From Chimonanthus salicifolius (Eukaryota; Streptophyta; Magnoliopsida; Laurales; Calycanthaceae): a stretch of 64,000 bases of DNA. The notes beneath the pieces are model-generated. The model worked only from the letters and a program-made list of their open reading frames with translations. It did not search any database and was not told where the DNA came from. The DNA lies in assembly GCA_013350335.1 (NCBI GenBank), contig CM023538.1:63043080-63107079 (forward strand), written 5' to 3'. Positions 38,501-48,700 of the stretch are shown piece by piece. Made by a program: the position numbers and the translations under genes. Each line of letters begins with the position of its first letter. Positions within the stretch are counted from its first letter, which is position 1.

Positions 38501-40174
38501 TGCAGCAAAGTGTGTACAACTCTGTTGGAAGGCATAGTGGGATCATCCCACCTCAGAATAGATTTCTTTCAGACGCAGAAAACATGGCATCTCAGCCTCA
38601 ACAGCATTTGGGGCAGAGGTCTGTTCCTGCTGACAGTGGTATGTCGAATGAACAAGAGGAATTGACGATTGAAGGAGGCACAATTCACTTATCCAGTGTA
38701 TATTCTCGAGGGTGAGGATTCATGCTTCACTATGAATTTTTTGTTTCACTCATTTGTTTTGGTAAACTGTAATCTCTTGGTTTTGAATTGGATATGCTGC
38801 TAACAATACTGGCATTTCATCATCAATATATATTAGAATCACTTTTCTTTTTCATTCTTTTCCTTGAAACTTCTTTTCAGGCAATTAAAGTTTTCCTATT
38901 TGAGGTTATAAACATACAAATTTAGTGGTCCTGAAATTGACTATGCTTATATCTTTAGGCTTTTGAGTATCTTGATTTTATTTATTTTGAATAATAAAAT
39001 GATACTAGGAAAGCACTCACTGAACATGGACTTTTGAGTGCTGCTGTCTTTAGCAAGAAATTTATGATTGTTGCTTGGCTAAACCATTTGTTCTCTCTCA
39101 ATTTGTGCGTGTCATCTTTGCAAAGGGACCATGCTAATCTTCTTTGTATCATTCTAATTTTTTCCAATTTCTATCATGCTGTTAGCTATTGGAAAACATG
39201 ACATTTCACGGGTATACTGATCATCATCACATGCTTGAAATTAATATACCGCAAAAACGATACAAGAATATGTAACCATCGAAGGTCCCATACCAAGCGT
39301 TTTTATTTGAATGATGCATCTGTTGCCTGTTAATCTTTTTTCCTCAACATTTTCCAAATACTTGTCAGTTTTCTGTTTATGCTTATATTTCAAGTTTGTC
39401 GACTCCAATTGATTTGTTTCTACCATTCTATTTACGAAATGTGTTGTAAGAAGATTAGATGGGATAGTATCCTGATTACGTAATTTCTTGGTGTGAACAG
39501 GCTCTTGAGTTCTCTAACGAAGGCACTACAGAGCTCGGGTATAGATCTGTCACAGGCCAATGTTTCTGTACAGATTGATCTTGGCAAGCGAGCGATTACT
39601 AGACCTGGAAACACATCTAGTGCAAAGGTAAATTTTGCAAATCCTTTCCAGTTCTAGTGCTTTAATTTTCGGGTAGGCACTTTCTTTGTCTGTTCTATTT
39701 TCTTCAAAGAAAGGATTAGGCCAAAGAATGTAGCAAAGGGGTCAAGAAGTGCTTTGTAATTATGATTTAATTTATAGAATCTGTGCAAAAGAACAAGCTT
39801 ATTCATGTTCTCTGTTACACAAGTGTTAACAAAGTGGTTTTTCTTAACTGAAACATATTAAAGTCAAGTTGTAGGCAAGTGGATCTACGGGACCAAGTTT
39901 ATGGTTGATCTGATGGTCTGCCTGCCTCATGAAGCGGGGTCATGAGTTCAATTCACACTCAACCGGTGTGTGTGGGATGGGGGTACCTATGTTATCCAAA
40001 AAATAGTTTATGGTTGACTGGCTGATAGTTTTCCTTCTAATTTCTTCTCTGGCATTGCCATAGGATCATGAGGACCCTTTGTCTTGCAACCGGACCATGG
40101 CACATTCGAGGGGGGCCAGCAGTGCTGACGACTCCGACCAAGTGCAAAAGAGGCCCAGGATAGATAGAAGATAA
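29706..40174 (+). CDS. BIM1: BIM1-type bHLH transcription factor
   Basis: Eleven exons join in phase to 550 residues: 29706-29742, 29840-29917, 33576-33941, 34853-34931, 35063-35187, 36686-36794, 37345-37414, 37511-37606, 38257-38711, 39501-39627, 40064-40174. The family N-terminus ([20 protein letters not shown], then [13 protein letters not shown]) is present. An acidic stretch lies at about 210-218. The bHLH follows at about 245-305: basic region [15 protein letters not shown], whose His, Glu and Arg contact E-boxes, then [14 protein letters not shown] and [11 protein letters not shown]. The conserved C-terminal segment begins ISSVYSRG. Arabidopsis BIM1 partners BES1 at E-boxes in brassinosteroid-responsive promoters in the nucleus; this is known for the family. 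Helix 1 begins FLILR where Arabidopsis has FQMLR. Exon 4 is short and its left edge is the least certain. Intron 2 (3.7 kb) is transposon-laden. The start is the family-conserved MELPQPRP. Confidence 0.93.
30990..31170 (+). repeat. SINE family 3 copy in BIM1-like intron 2
   Basis: The head ggtcaagaacccacctctaa is followed by box B gagttcaatttcc and the family tail ggattagtcaggtattctaa, then ggtctggacaccttgg and a short A-run. Confidence 0.65.
32040..32210 (+). repeat. SINE family 2 copy in BIM1-like intron 2
   Basis: ggttggccttgtcctcatgg, then ttcttgagttcaattcat as box B, then cttaaccagtgttgagaagt. It is collinear with the copy in the LysM intron at 1136-1337. Confidence 0.6.
32485..32560. 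repeat. (TA)n(TG)n compound microsatellite
   Basis: About 29 TA units followed by about 8 TG units, inside intron 2 of the BIM1-like gene. Confidence 0.95.
32950..33120 (+). repeat. SINE family 3 copy in BIM1-like intron 2
   Basis: gggttgaagtggcgatatgg head, gagttctgagttcgattttc as box B, and the tail aaagattaatcaggtgcttt then gtttagacaccttggtcatc. Confidence 0.7.
33151..33475 (+). mobile_element. TRIM retroelement in BIM1-like intron 2
   Basis: Two direct repeats of about 115 bases (33151 to about 33269 and 33361 to about 33475) flank a short interior. The repeats share a ttggagc/gatgcgaac start, then catyggaagtg, gatttataaaggaytt, cacttcacctaata and tagtcttttg. Directly after the first repeat comes TGGTATCAGAG (33272), the initiator tRNA-Met primer binding site. 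Such short LTRs with no coding capacity define terminal-repeat retrotransposons in miniature. The element ends about 100 bases before exon 3. Confidence 0.85.
39084..39171 (-). pseudogene. U6 snRNA pseudogene in BIM1-like intron 9
   Basis: On the minus strand it reads AATTGGAA, then GAATGATACAAAGAAGATTA, GCATGGTCCC, AAAGATGACACGCACAAATT and GAGAGAGAACAAATGG. This is the U6 spliceosomal RNA core from the position before its ACAGAG box to its 3' part. The ACAGAGA box is mutated to ACAAAGA, about seven bases are inserted after AATTGGAA, and the 5' stem-loop is missing. A retroposed, non-functional copy is the best reading. Confidence 0.85.
39880..39985 (+). repeat. SINE family 2 fragment in BIM1-like intron 10
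   Basis: ggtctgcctgcctcatgaag then cggggtcatgagttcaattc acactcaacc matches the head and box B of the LysM-intron SINE (cctcatgaagcgaggtcttg). The tail is diverged. Confidence 0.6.
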
Positions 40175-42661
40175 TTCGAGCAACATCATCTCCTTTCATT
40201 TAATCCTGATATTACCTGGATGACAAACTACCATCAGTGTACATGCTGCACACAATTAGATATTCTTTCATTAGTATTTTTCTTGTTTCCTGGACTTCAT
40301 GAAATTTTGAGAAGCTGCTTTTCTTTTGAAGCTTCCATTTCATGTGAAGTCTATTCTCCTTTTTCATGTTATTTTTTCCCCTTCGACATAATTTTGCGGC
40401 TGGATTTCAATAATAGTAATGCTTTTACCCTTTTGAATTTTGGGGATATTGTTACCTGTAGTATGTCTCATGACATGTATGAACAATCTAAATGTGAGAT
40501 GAGAAATGATTGCAGAAAGTGAAGTTTGATCTGTTTACGTATTTTGTGAATCAGATTTGTGTTTTCTTGTATTCTAATGGTTACATTTTTGTTTGGCTAA
40601 TTCAATCGTGTGAACCAATTCCGCAATTTATGACATGCTCATCTAGCAAATCTAACTGGAAAAACAAAAAAATAGAAATTTTGGGAACCATTTGCAGAGT
40701 TCTTTGAGAACCTTTTGCGCAGAGGGAGAGAGAGAGAGAGAGAGAGAGAAAGGGCTGTTATAAATTTTCTTGAAGAAATTAATTTCATAAAGAATATTAT
40801 TTTTTAGTGCAGTCCATGTTGTTGGATGCATGTCATAAACTCCAACATTAAAACCAGCATTTATATTTTTTTTCATCAAAAATCTTATTTTTACAAAAAT
40901 GAATGAGATGTTATCCAGCGAAGCCAGGAAAATCTCCCTCCTTTCTTCGTTAATTTTTTCTATCCACCCCTATAGAAAATAGATTCTTTGAAAGAAGAGA
41001 AGAATATTTCATGTTCTACACTCTTGTAGAAGAAACCTTATTTTCTTTACTTTCCATGAGCTGAAAAATGATTAACAACACCTTTAAGAGGTTGGAGAGC
41101 CGAGCGATTGTAAATTGTGTGATGTTTTAAGGACTTAGACAGCCATTATTTCAATCCTTCCAGTTTAGATGATTGAAGCCATCTTTTAATTAATTTAGAC
41201 AGTTCATATATGTGTGACCAGCAATCAAATGGTGTTTGTCACTCAGGTTGGAACTCATTAACAAATTTCAGCAGAAATCTGTAATTTCGACCAAACTTTG
41301 ATGGTTTTAGGCAGGGTGAAACATAAAATTTTCAGCAGAAATATGAAATTTCGACCAAAATTCGTTGGCTTAAGCCTAGGCTGAAACATAAACCATAGTA
41401 CAAAAGCAAGCCAGGGCCTTGGAGCAGCAGTTTAGACACAATGAATTCATCATTGCCACAACTTCTAATGTAAACATTTTGATCATACCCTGGCTAGCAG
41501 AGTCATCTTTCCAAAACCAGACAAGCAACTGAACCATTTCATTAACAGTTTGGTCCAAACCGGTTTAAACATAGTTAAGCCGAGGCCAACAGCAGTGAAA
41601 AAAAAAAAAAAATACGGCGTTGGCCCAGTTTAATTGGTTTTGCTTGTGACAGTTCCCACTTGGTGTACATTCACTTATTCCTTGGAGATATTAATAGGTT
41701 CTCGACTCTGAAGCACTGTCTGTAGATGATTCACAGAGAATGCGACTTAATATTTTATTCCCATGTTATCATCATCAATGCTACTCTCCGTATATTTAAA
41801 GTTCGCTTTTTGAGTTCTACTATTCCATTCTACCCCATTCAAAACTATATCCTCTTTCACTCCACGATATATCATATTCCTTTTTAGTTCCTTCCTTTAG
41901 GTTGTTAAAGGCCTCCTTGCACCTTCTACCTATAGCTTTTTAATTCTTCCAACAAGGGCGAAATTCGATCTTCCATACACATGTCCAAACCACCAAAAAT
42001 GACACTCTCATTTTCTCCTCTATTGGTGCTAATTGGGTGCTAATTGAGAAGGATCACAAGTATATGATCATGAACAAAATGACCTATAAGATTTCATGCC
42101 GTCGAGGGAACTTACTCTACTGCATTTTATATTTGCAAATTCCATATCACACCCATTCGAACGAAATCACCGACAAGCCTCGTGTATGAGATAAAGTCTA
42201 CGAGGAGTTGACAGCAACAAATAAGATGCACCAATTATCCAATTCGCACCCAGAAAATGGAAATAAAGAGAAGGACCCTTTCACCGTAACAGTTCATTCT
42301 TAGGCCACCTACCATGGACACTGTCTACTTTTATGAAAGCAAATTGACATCACAAATAATAATAATAATAATAAATAAAAAAGACAAAGTGAAGAGAAAC
42401 AAAATGTTGATCTTCTACCAACAGAAGAAGAGGCATCAGAACATCTAACTTATGGGGCGACTTGGATACAAGAAATCCCCCCAATTTCAAATCAGACCTA
42501 ATTTCTGAATTCCTGTAAACCCAATACAAAACAACATAAATAAACATCTTCCCCCCAAATTCCAAATCACATGAAGAAACAAAATAAAACCCATATCAAA
42601 TAAAACAAAAGAAAATAAAATAAAATAAAAAAAACCTGTGGGAAGTGGGAATCCATCCAAT
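40175..42661. other. 3' flank of BIM1-like gene and intergenic DNA
   Basis: The first 300 bases are T-rich and probably include the BIM1-like 3' UTR. A (GA)n run lies at about 40724-40750. At 41268-41395 a 63-bp unit (ttcagcagaaat.tg.aattt onward) occurs twice in tandem with several differences. From about 42350 the sequence is likely the 3' UTR of the minus-strand TIC20-V-like gene, with an ATA/TAA trinucleotide run near 42356. No other gene is seen. Confidence 0.5.
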
Positions 42662-43324
42662 TCAAGGGACTTGCCTCTCGGCCGCTTCTGCAACAATTGG
42701 CAACCTGGGCACCTGCCCGAGCAAACAAGTACTCGACCCGTAAATCAAGCACACAAGAAGGTAGAGAAACACAGTGCTGTCCAAGCTCATCATCAATTCC
42801 AAACCCAACCCTTGTTTGGGAGAGAAAGTCCTCTCTAAAACATCAGGGAAGATGAGAAGAACATCAAGGACAATGGCCTGCATGGTATTGAATCTCACGT
42901 AGCGGCTTAAGTTGGGATTGCGAACAACAGCAAAGTAGAGAGCGAGAAATATAAGAAACCCATTTAAGGGGAAGCTCTTGAAGACTCGGATTGCAGGAAC
43001 CAGAGGCTGGATGAGGAGCTGGAAGGGGGGGAACTGGGTGATGACGTACTTGCCGTATTGGATGCCGTCGAAAAATGGGTAGAAGTAGCAGACGGCTGAG
43101 ATGAGGCGGTCTGGGGCGTCAGCTTTGTTGTTGTTGTTTTTGGCTTGGGAGGAGATGGATTTTTTTACTCTTTTGGAAATGGGTTTGTGAGGGGAGGGGA
43201 TGAGGAACAGAGAGTGGTGACCATTTTGGAGGGAATGGAGAGAGGGGAGATGGAGAAGCTGAGATTTAATGGAAGAGAGGCGAAGACGGGTGGGAGGGAA
43301 AGAGGATAGGAGAGTGGTGGCCAT
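42662..43324 (-). CDS. TIC20-V: TIC20-V-like chloroplast inner-membrane protein
   Basis: A single uninterrupted frame of 220 codons. Residues 1 to about 65 are rich in Ser, Leu and basic residues and poor in acidic ones, as in a chloroplast transit peptide. The mature part starts DAPDRLISAVCYFYPFFDGI (69-88) and continues with QYGKYVITQFPPFQLLIQPL, VVRNPNLSRYVRFNTMQAIV and VLDVLLIFPDVLE, ending in a RLPIVAEAAERQ tail. Four hydrophobic segments fit the TIC20 fold. The wording is closest to Arabidopsis TIC20-V (At5g55710) and less like TIC20-I or -II. TIC20-I is part of the protein import channel of the inner envelope; the exact role of the V form is unsettled, and some forms were placed in thylakoids. 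The start codon fits because it opens the transit peptide. No damage is seen. Confidence 0.92.
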   Translation of the reverse strand: MATTLLSSFPPTRLRLSSIKSQLLHLPSLHSLQNGHHSLFLIPSPHKPISKRVKKSISSQAKNNNNKADAPDRLISAVCYFYPFFDGIQYGKYVITQFPPFQLLIQPLVPAIRVFKSFPLNGFLIFLALYFAVVRNPNLSRYVRFNTMQAIVLDVLLIFPDVLERTFSPKQGLGLELMMSLDSTVFLYLLVCLIYGSSTCLLGQVPRLPIVAEAAERQVP

Positions 43325-43530
43325 TTTTCCCCCTCCTTGGAGGACAAAAAGGACTGAGATTTTCTATTTATAATATTTTATATTATTTTTATTTCAATTA
43401 TGATTATATTTTATATTATTTTTATTTCACTCATGATTATGAGTGTGAATAAAGTTTTTATATTTGGAAAAAAAAGTGATTGGTAAACTTAACACTTTTA
43501 CTCTTGATGCATAAAAATTAGTAAAATATC

Positions 43531-43582
<52 letters not shown>

Positions 43583-44394
43583 TTTTTAAATTTCTCTTCT
43601 TTATCTATTTGAATTTGAAAGTAAACGGAGCAATCGAACTAAAGATCAATCATAATTTGATGCCTAAGCTGACCCTTAAGTGAGTATTAAACACTTAATT
43701 ATTATGGTATAAAGAAGGCCATATAGATAGGGAGGATGTGAAGTTTCATCCCTACATAATTATTCAATTTTTTTTATTTTTAACTTTTAAAAATCAATAG
43801 TTTATATTTATCAAAATTTTAAAACTAAAATTACATGACTTAAAATAAATAATTTTATAGTAAAATTGCATTATTTTATTATCAGTTTATAAAACTCATT
43901 CGTAAATTGTAGTTAAAAAAATCTCTCTGGCCCAACTCTTCTCACCAGTCTCAAGTAAACAACATTATCTCCGGCCCTCTGTACCCGTTCGTTATGTGCG
44001 AGTGTGTTACCATAGTTAGTTAAATCAACTGAGTTAGGTCAATAAAGAACGCGGTGACTCAGCTTAATTATTGATTTATAAAAAATAACCTGATTACAAG
44101 AAATTGATAATTATTAATATATTTAAAATAAAATTTTCAATTAAACTTTTTATTCACGTCATTTAAGCAAGTAAAGTTGATAATTAGAAAGGAACTCCGT
44201 TTCAATTGTTTGTTTTATTTATTTTAAAAATGATGCCTTAGACAATTTGACATATTTGATTGAAATAATTCCTTATAAATTTTCACATAAATAATGATTA
44301 TTTGATTTGATATAGCTAATGAATCTCACCAATTAATATGCTTTTATAATGGAGGGAGGGAACCTCGAGCACAACCCTATTAAATTTTCCCTTC
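43325..44394. other. TIC20-V-like upstream region, AT-rich
   Basis: The first few hundred bases are the presumed promoter of the minus-strand gene. A roughly 28-bp unit (attatattttatattatttt family) is repeated twice at about 43373-43435. An (AT)n run of about 20 units at 43534-43573 is followed by a T run to about 43587. No gene is seen. Confidence 0.6.
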
Positions 44395-44885
44395 GGATGA
44401 CGTTCCACACCTCAACAGGATAGCCACCGGGTTACGCCATGGAGACTCAAACTTGCATGTCCTGCTTCATGAGGTGGAATGTTACTAGCTAGGGCTGCAA
44501 CTCGGGTCGGGTTTTGGCTTGACCCGCATGATTTGACCTGAGAAATCATGCAGGTCGGGTCGAGATTTTTGGGCCAGTGAGTTGGGTTGGGTCGGGTCGG
44601 GTTGAGAAGATAAAAACCTGTATGAAATTTGGGTCGGGCCCGGTTGAGGATTTTACAACTTAACCTGACGTGACCCAATCCAACCCGGCTAAAATTAGGC
44701 TAAAATGGATTTAGAATGCGGGTCGAGTTAGAATTTGGGTTAGAATTTGAGTCGGGTCTGATTCTAGAGTTCAGGTTGAGAATTCGGGTCTGGTTGGGTT
44801 GGGTGTTAAGAAACCCGACCCATCCTACCTGAGTTGCAGCCCTATTGCTAGCTAAGCTGCCCCGCGTGGGGTATTGAATCCTATC
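44395..44885 (-). repeat. SINE family 1 copy split by a MITE
   Basis: The flanks of the MITE at 44490-44844 rejoin as gaggtggaatgttactagct + aagctgccccgcgtggg, which aligns base for base in pattern with the SINE head at 2210-2250 (gcagaatgttaatcagttga gctacacccatgtgg, minus strand). The SINE was therefore present first and the MITE landed in its box A region. Confidence 0.75.
44490..44844. mobile_element. hAT-like MITE (355 bp) nested in a SINE
   Basis: Terminal inverted repeats: TAGGGCTGCAACTCGGGTCG at the left and, reverse-complemented, TAGGGCTGCAACTCAGGTAG at the right. The flanks ttactagc (44482-44489) and ttgctagc (44845-44852) are a 7-of-8 target-site duplication. The interior is dominated by gggtcgggt/acccgaccc words. 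The relative at 12386-12714 shares ends and interior. Confidence 0.9.
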
Positions 44886-45708
44886 AAATTGCTAAATACT
44901 ATTAATCTAATTGAAGTTACAAGAGTCTCGCGACTCAACTGTATTAGCCGACTCCAAACAAAATGATTTGTGTTGCAAACATCATTTTAAGAACCATGCA
45001 ACAAATAAAAATTAATTTCATGAAAGAAATAAATCATGAATCAGAATATCATGCAGAAATTGATATAATTTGTGTAAGAATAAATAGAATTCAAAATGAC
45101 CTTATTTGAGACCAATTTGTCCAGATTATTGGCGCAAGGGCTGATATGAACCCATGAATTCTAGCTCAAAACGGCCCAGAGAAAAGGCCCATTTGTTCGC
45201 TGCAAGGATGACTTCTGAACACATGTAATGGAAGATTCGGACCACAAAGAGGACCAATTCGTCCAAACTTGATTAGAATTATGATGTAATATTTTTTTAA
45301 TTTTTTATTTAATTTTGAATATGTCAGTTCAGTGGTCAATTGACAAAAAAATATGATGTAATTTTATAGACATATTTGATATATTAAACAATATCGGATT
45401 TTCATAAAGGTAGATTTATTGAACAATCATATTTTTTCAATAAGAGAAAATTTTAATTAATAATAACAAATTTAATTTTATAATTATAAATGTTCAATTA
45501 ATCAAATAATATAGCATTGACGTGTGCGGCACGTGGAAGAGATACCACTTCATTCCCACTAATACAACATTAATAAAGAACACTAGTATTACAACATTAT
45601 TCATATTATTAGAAGACATGGTATGGAGTTAAGAATCTGGAGAAGGGCAGAAATGGAAGCAAGACCGGCCTGCCGGCGGCTGAAGGGAGTGCCGGAGATG
45701 CCATATGG
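44886..45708. other. 3' flank of methyltransferase copy A
   Basis: AT-rich sequence with no recognisable gene. The last 100-200 bases are presumably 3' UTR of the minus-strand methyltransferase copy A. Confidence 0.5.
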
Positions 45709-48700
45709 TTAGGTTGGCTTGGTGGCGGAGATCATAACGAAGCACCTGTTCCTTACACAAGTGAAGCCGACCAACCCACATGCTTCATAGATATTTTTCA
45801 GTTCACCTTCAGATATGAAGAAGTAGATCCCTGAGGTCTGCAAGAAGAAGAAGATAATATATTAAGAATATCAGATTAAGAAATCAGAAGGGCTGGCCTT
45901 GGACGTAGGCAGTGTAAGCCCCTGCCTAGGATCTCCAGATAGAAAGGGCCTTCACACACTTAAACTCCTTAATATATCAGTCACAAAGGGCCCCTAAAAT
46001 CTCACTCCACCTAGGGCCCCTAAGATTTTAGGGGATCTAAGGGCCGGCCCTGGAAACCAGTGTTATAAGTGAGTATCTATAGTCTGATAAGTGAAGTGAC
46101 CTAAGTTCCATATAAGTTCTTAAATCTCATCATTCACAACCAAAAGACTCGTTCCCAACAATGCCCGATCGAACGAGGCTGACTGGCCGATAGAACGTTT
46201 TCAGCCATCCTGTCACGCTAGGAGATCCCATGAGCTCACATGCATTGACTTGGAGATATGACTATGATATCACCTGTTGGGATTGAATATCTAGTCTAAA
46301 AGACAAGCTTAATTGATGGAGTGACCCAAATCCCATATAAGTCACTAGAACTTCTCTTTCACAACCAATGTGGGACATGTTCACCGTCCAACAATCAGAA
46401 CCAACTATTCAAATTTTGGAAACATTGGCTGAAATCATTTGCATAGGGATTTGCTACAAAGATGTAGCAATTGAGCAGCTAAATGACCAGAACACGTAAA
46501 TTGAGCAAACAAATTTCCATTTTGATGTCAATCCTAAATTTTATTGGTAGAACAAATAGCACTGAATGTAAAATTTTGTAAACTTCTGTAGAAGATAAAT
46601 CAAACGGGTGATATATGTTGGGCCTGGGCTTCTAGCCCAAAAGATTAGCTTGATAGGTGGAGTTTCCCAGCCTCATATAATTCCCTCATTTTCTCTCCCT
46701 CTCACCGATGTGGGACTCGTTTATACCCAACAATCTCCCTCGAACGACGCTCTTTGGCGAATAAACGTTGCCGACCATTCCGTCCGGCTAGGGGATCAAA
46801 CGGTGGCTTGGGCCTTGGCTCTAATACCACTGTTGGACCTGGGCTTTCGGTCCAAAAGATTAGCCTGATAGATGGAGTTCTCCCTCTTACCAATGTGAGA
46901 CTCATTTGTAACCAACAATTTCTACTTTGAATATGAGGTGAGAGACCGCCATATTAAAAAAAAAAAAAATCAATATATTACCTTGCGGAAAATGCTGGTG
47001 ATTCTATCTGGAAAGTAAGCGCCATCGAGAATGTAAGTTGTAGCAACAAAAACTCCTCCAGGCCTCAGAACTCGACTTATTTCAGCTACCTATAAAAATC
47101 AAAGCTGCCTCTAAATTTAGAAAGGACACTTAATGTATAATGATAACTTTGTTTTAAATTTTAACACAAGGTTACTTACTAAGGTTGTAATGAAAATAAA
47201 ATGTTAATAGTCATATGATATTGACCAGGGGTCCGAATATCGGTCGCATCATAAGGGCCAATATCGGTGATTTTTGTTAAAAAAAAAAAAATAAAGAGTG
47301 AGAAATTTATCGGCGAATAACGTTTTTTCGATATTGACATTGAAAATAACATATGAAAGTGTCAATTATAAAGATATTAAACTTAAAATGTAGAAATAAT
47401 TTCATGACAATGGAACCATGGAGATAGCTTACAGCAGCAACAGCAGATGGCCAACAATGCAATGCAGCGCCCGCATGTACGGCATCAATGGAGTTTGAGG
47501 CGAAAGGGAGACTAGATATGTCAGCTCTTACCAATGCAAGGCAACTACAATAAACAAATCATACATGAGTGACAACTTCGAACATTAAAGTTGTTTTATG
47601 AGAGAAGGTGATCTGATGTCTTGTCCGACTAGTCCTTTGAACATGTGCATGTCTCCCTAAACACATGCTGGATTCGAAGGTGGGACCTTACTGTGTATAT
47701 ATGCCAGGGAGAATAACCCTTCATTGGAGTTACCAAGATTAAACACAAAACCTCAATCCTGAAGTCTTGTGTCTCAAGTCTCAACCACTAGATCAATCCC
47801 TTGGAATTCAACACTAACTTTTTTTTCTCATCCATAAGACAAATATTTAAAAAACAAATATATACATAAGGTATATTTTTATTATTTCTTCATTGTAAAA
47901 ATACAAAAGCATAACACACATGATTTCTGTAAAATGTGTAGGTTACTTGACCGTCTTTAAATTTTAATGCAATTTGTCAACCTTCATATGCATTTCTCCA
48001 ATTACTAACTTGCTTTGAGGTTTTTTTTTTTTCCCTTTTCTAGTAAATCATCAGCTAGTATTAAATTACAAGATGAAAAAAGAGAAAAAAAAACTTAATG
48101 CTTAGAAAGAATTTTACAACTCCTGAAAGAATGTGTTCACCTTGTTCAAGTCCTTCGTCTTAACTCTTAAGATCCTTCTACTCTTTTGTTGTTTTTTCTG
48201 CTTTCTCTTTTTTCGTTCTTGTACTGTTTGTGCTTGTCTTCTTCTTTTCCTTATATACACATATATGAACCATTTTATAAAAAAAAAATGTTTATGAAAT
48301 TGATGACCACACACCACGCCTAGGTGTGCAGCCCACCAATAGCCACAATCTAAATGAATTATGTCCTTTGCACACTCTAAAACAAGATCTCACTTTTTCT
48401 CTACAACAAAAGAAACTCTTACATGGGTTTGTCTCTTTTTCCCACTTCTCTCATTTCCACAGTCAAATGAAGTATTCTAATATTGTTTCATGAAACAAGA
48501 GACTGAAGAATGACTTACAAGCCAAAGCACAGTGAAGAAAATACATGTGCCAAATACCACTAAATATGAGTCTCATAACTTATTACTCCATATTTGAAAA
48601 CTCACACATGAAGCTAAAAATAAGTGAGTCCCATGCGAAGGTAGACCACTAAAACCCAAAAAATTAGAGCTGATGTATTGGGTTTGGATTTAAGTCTCTT

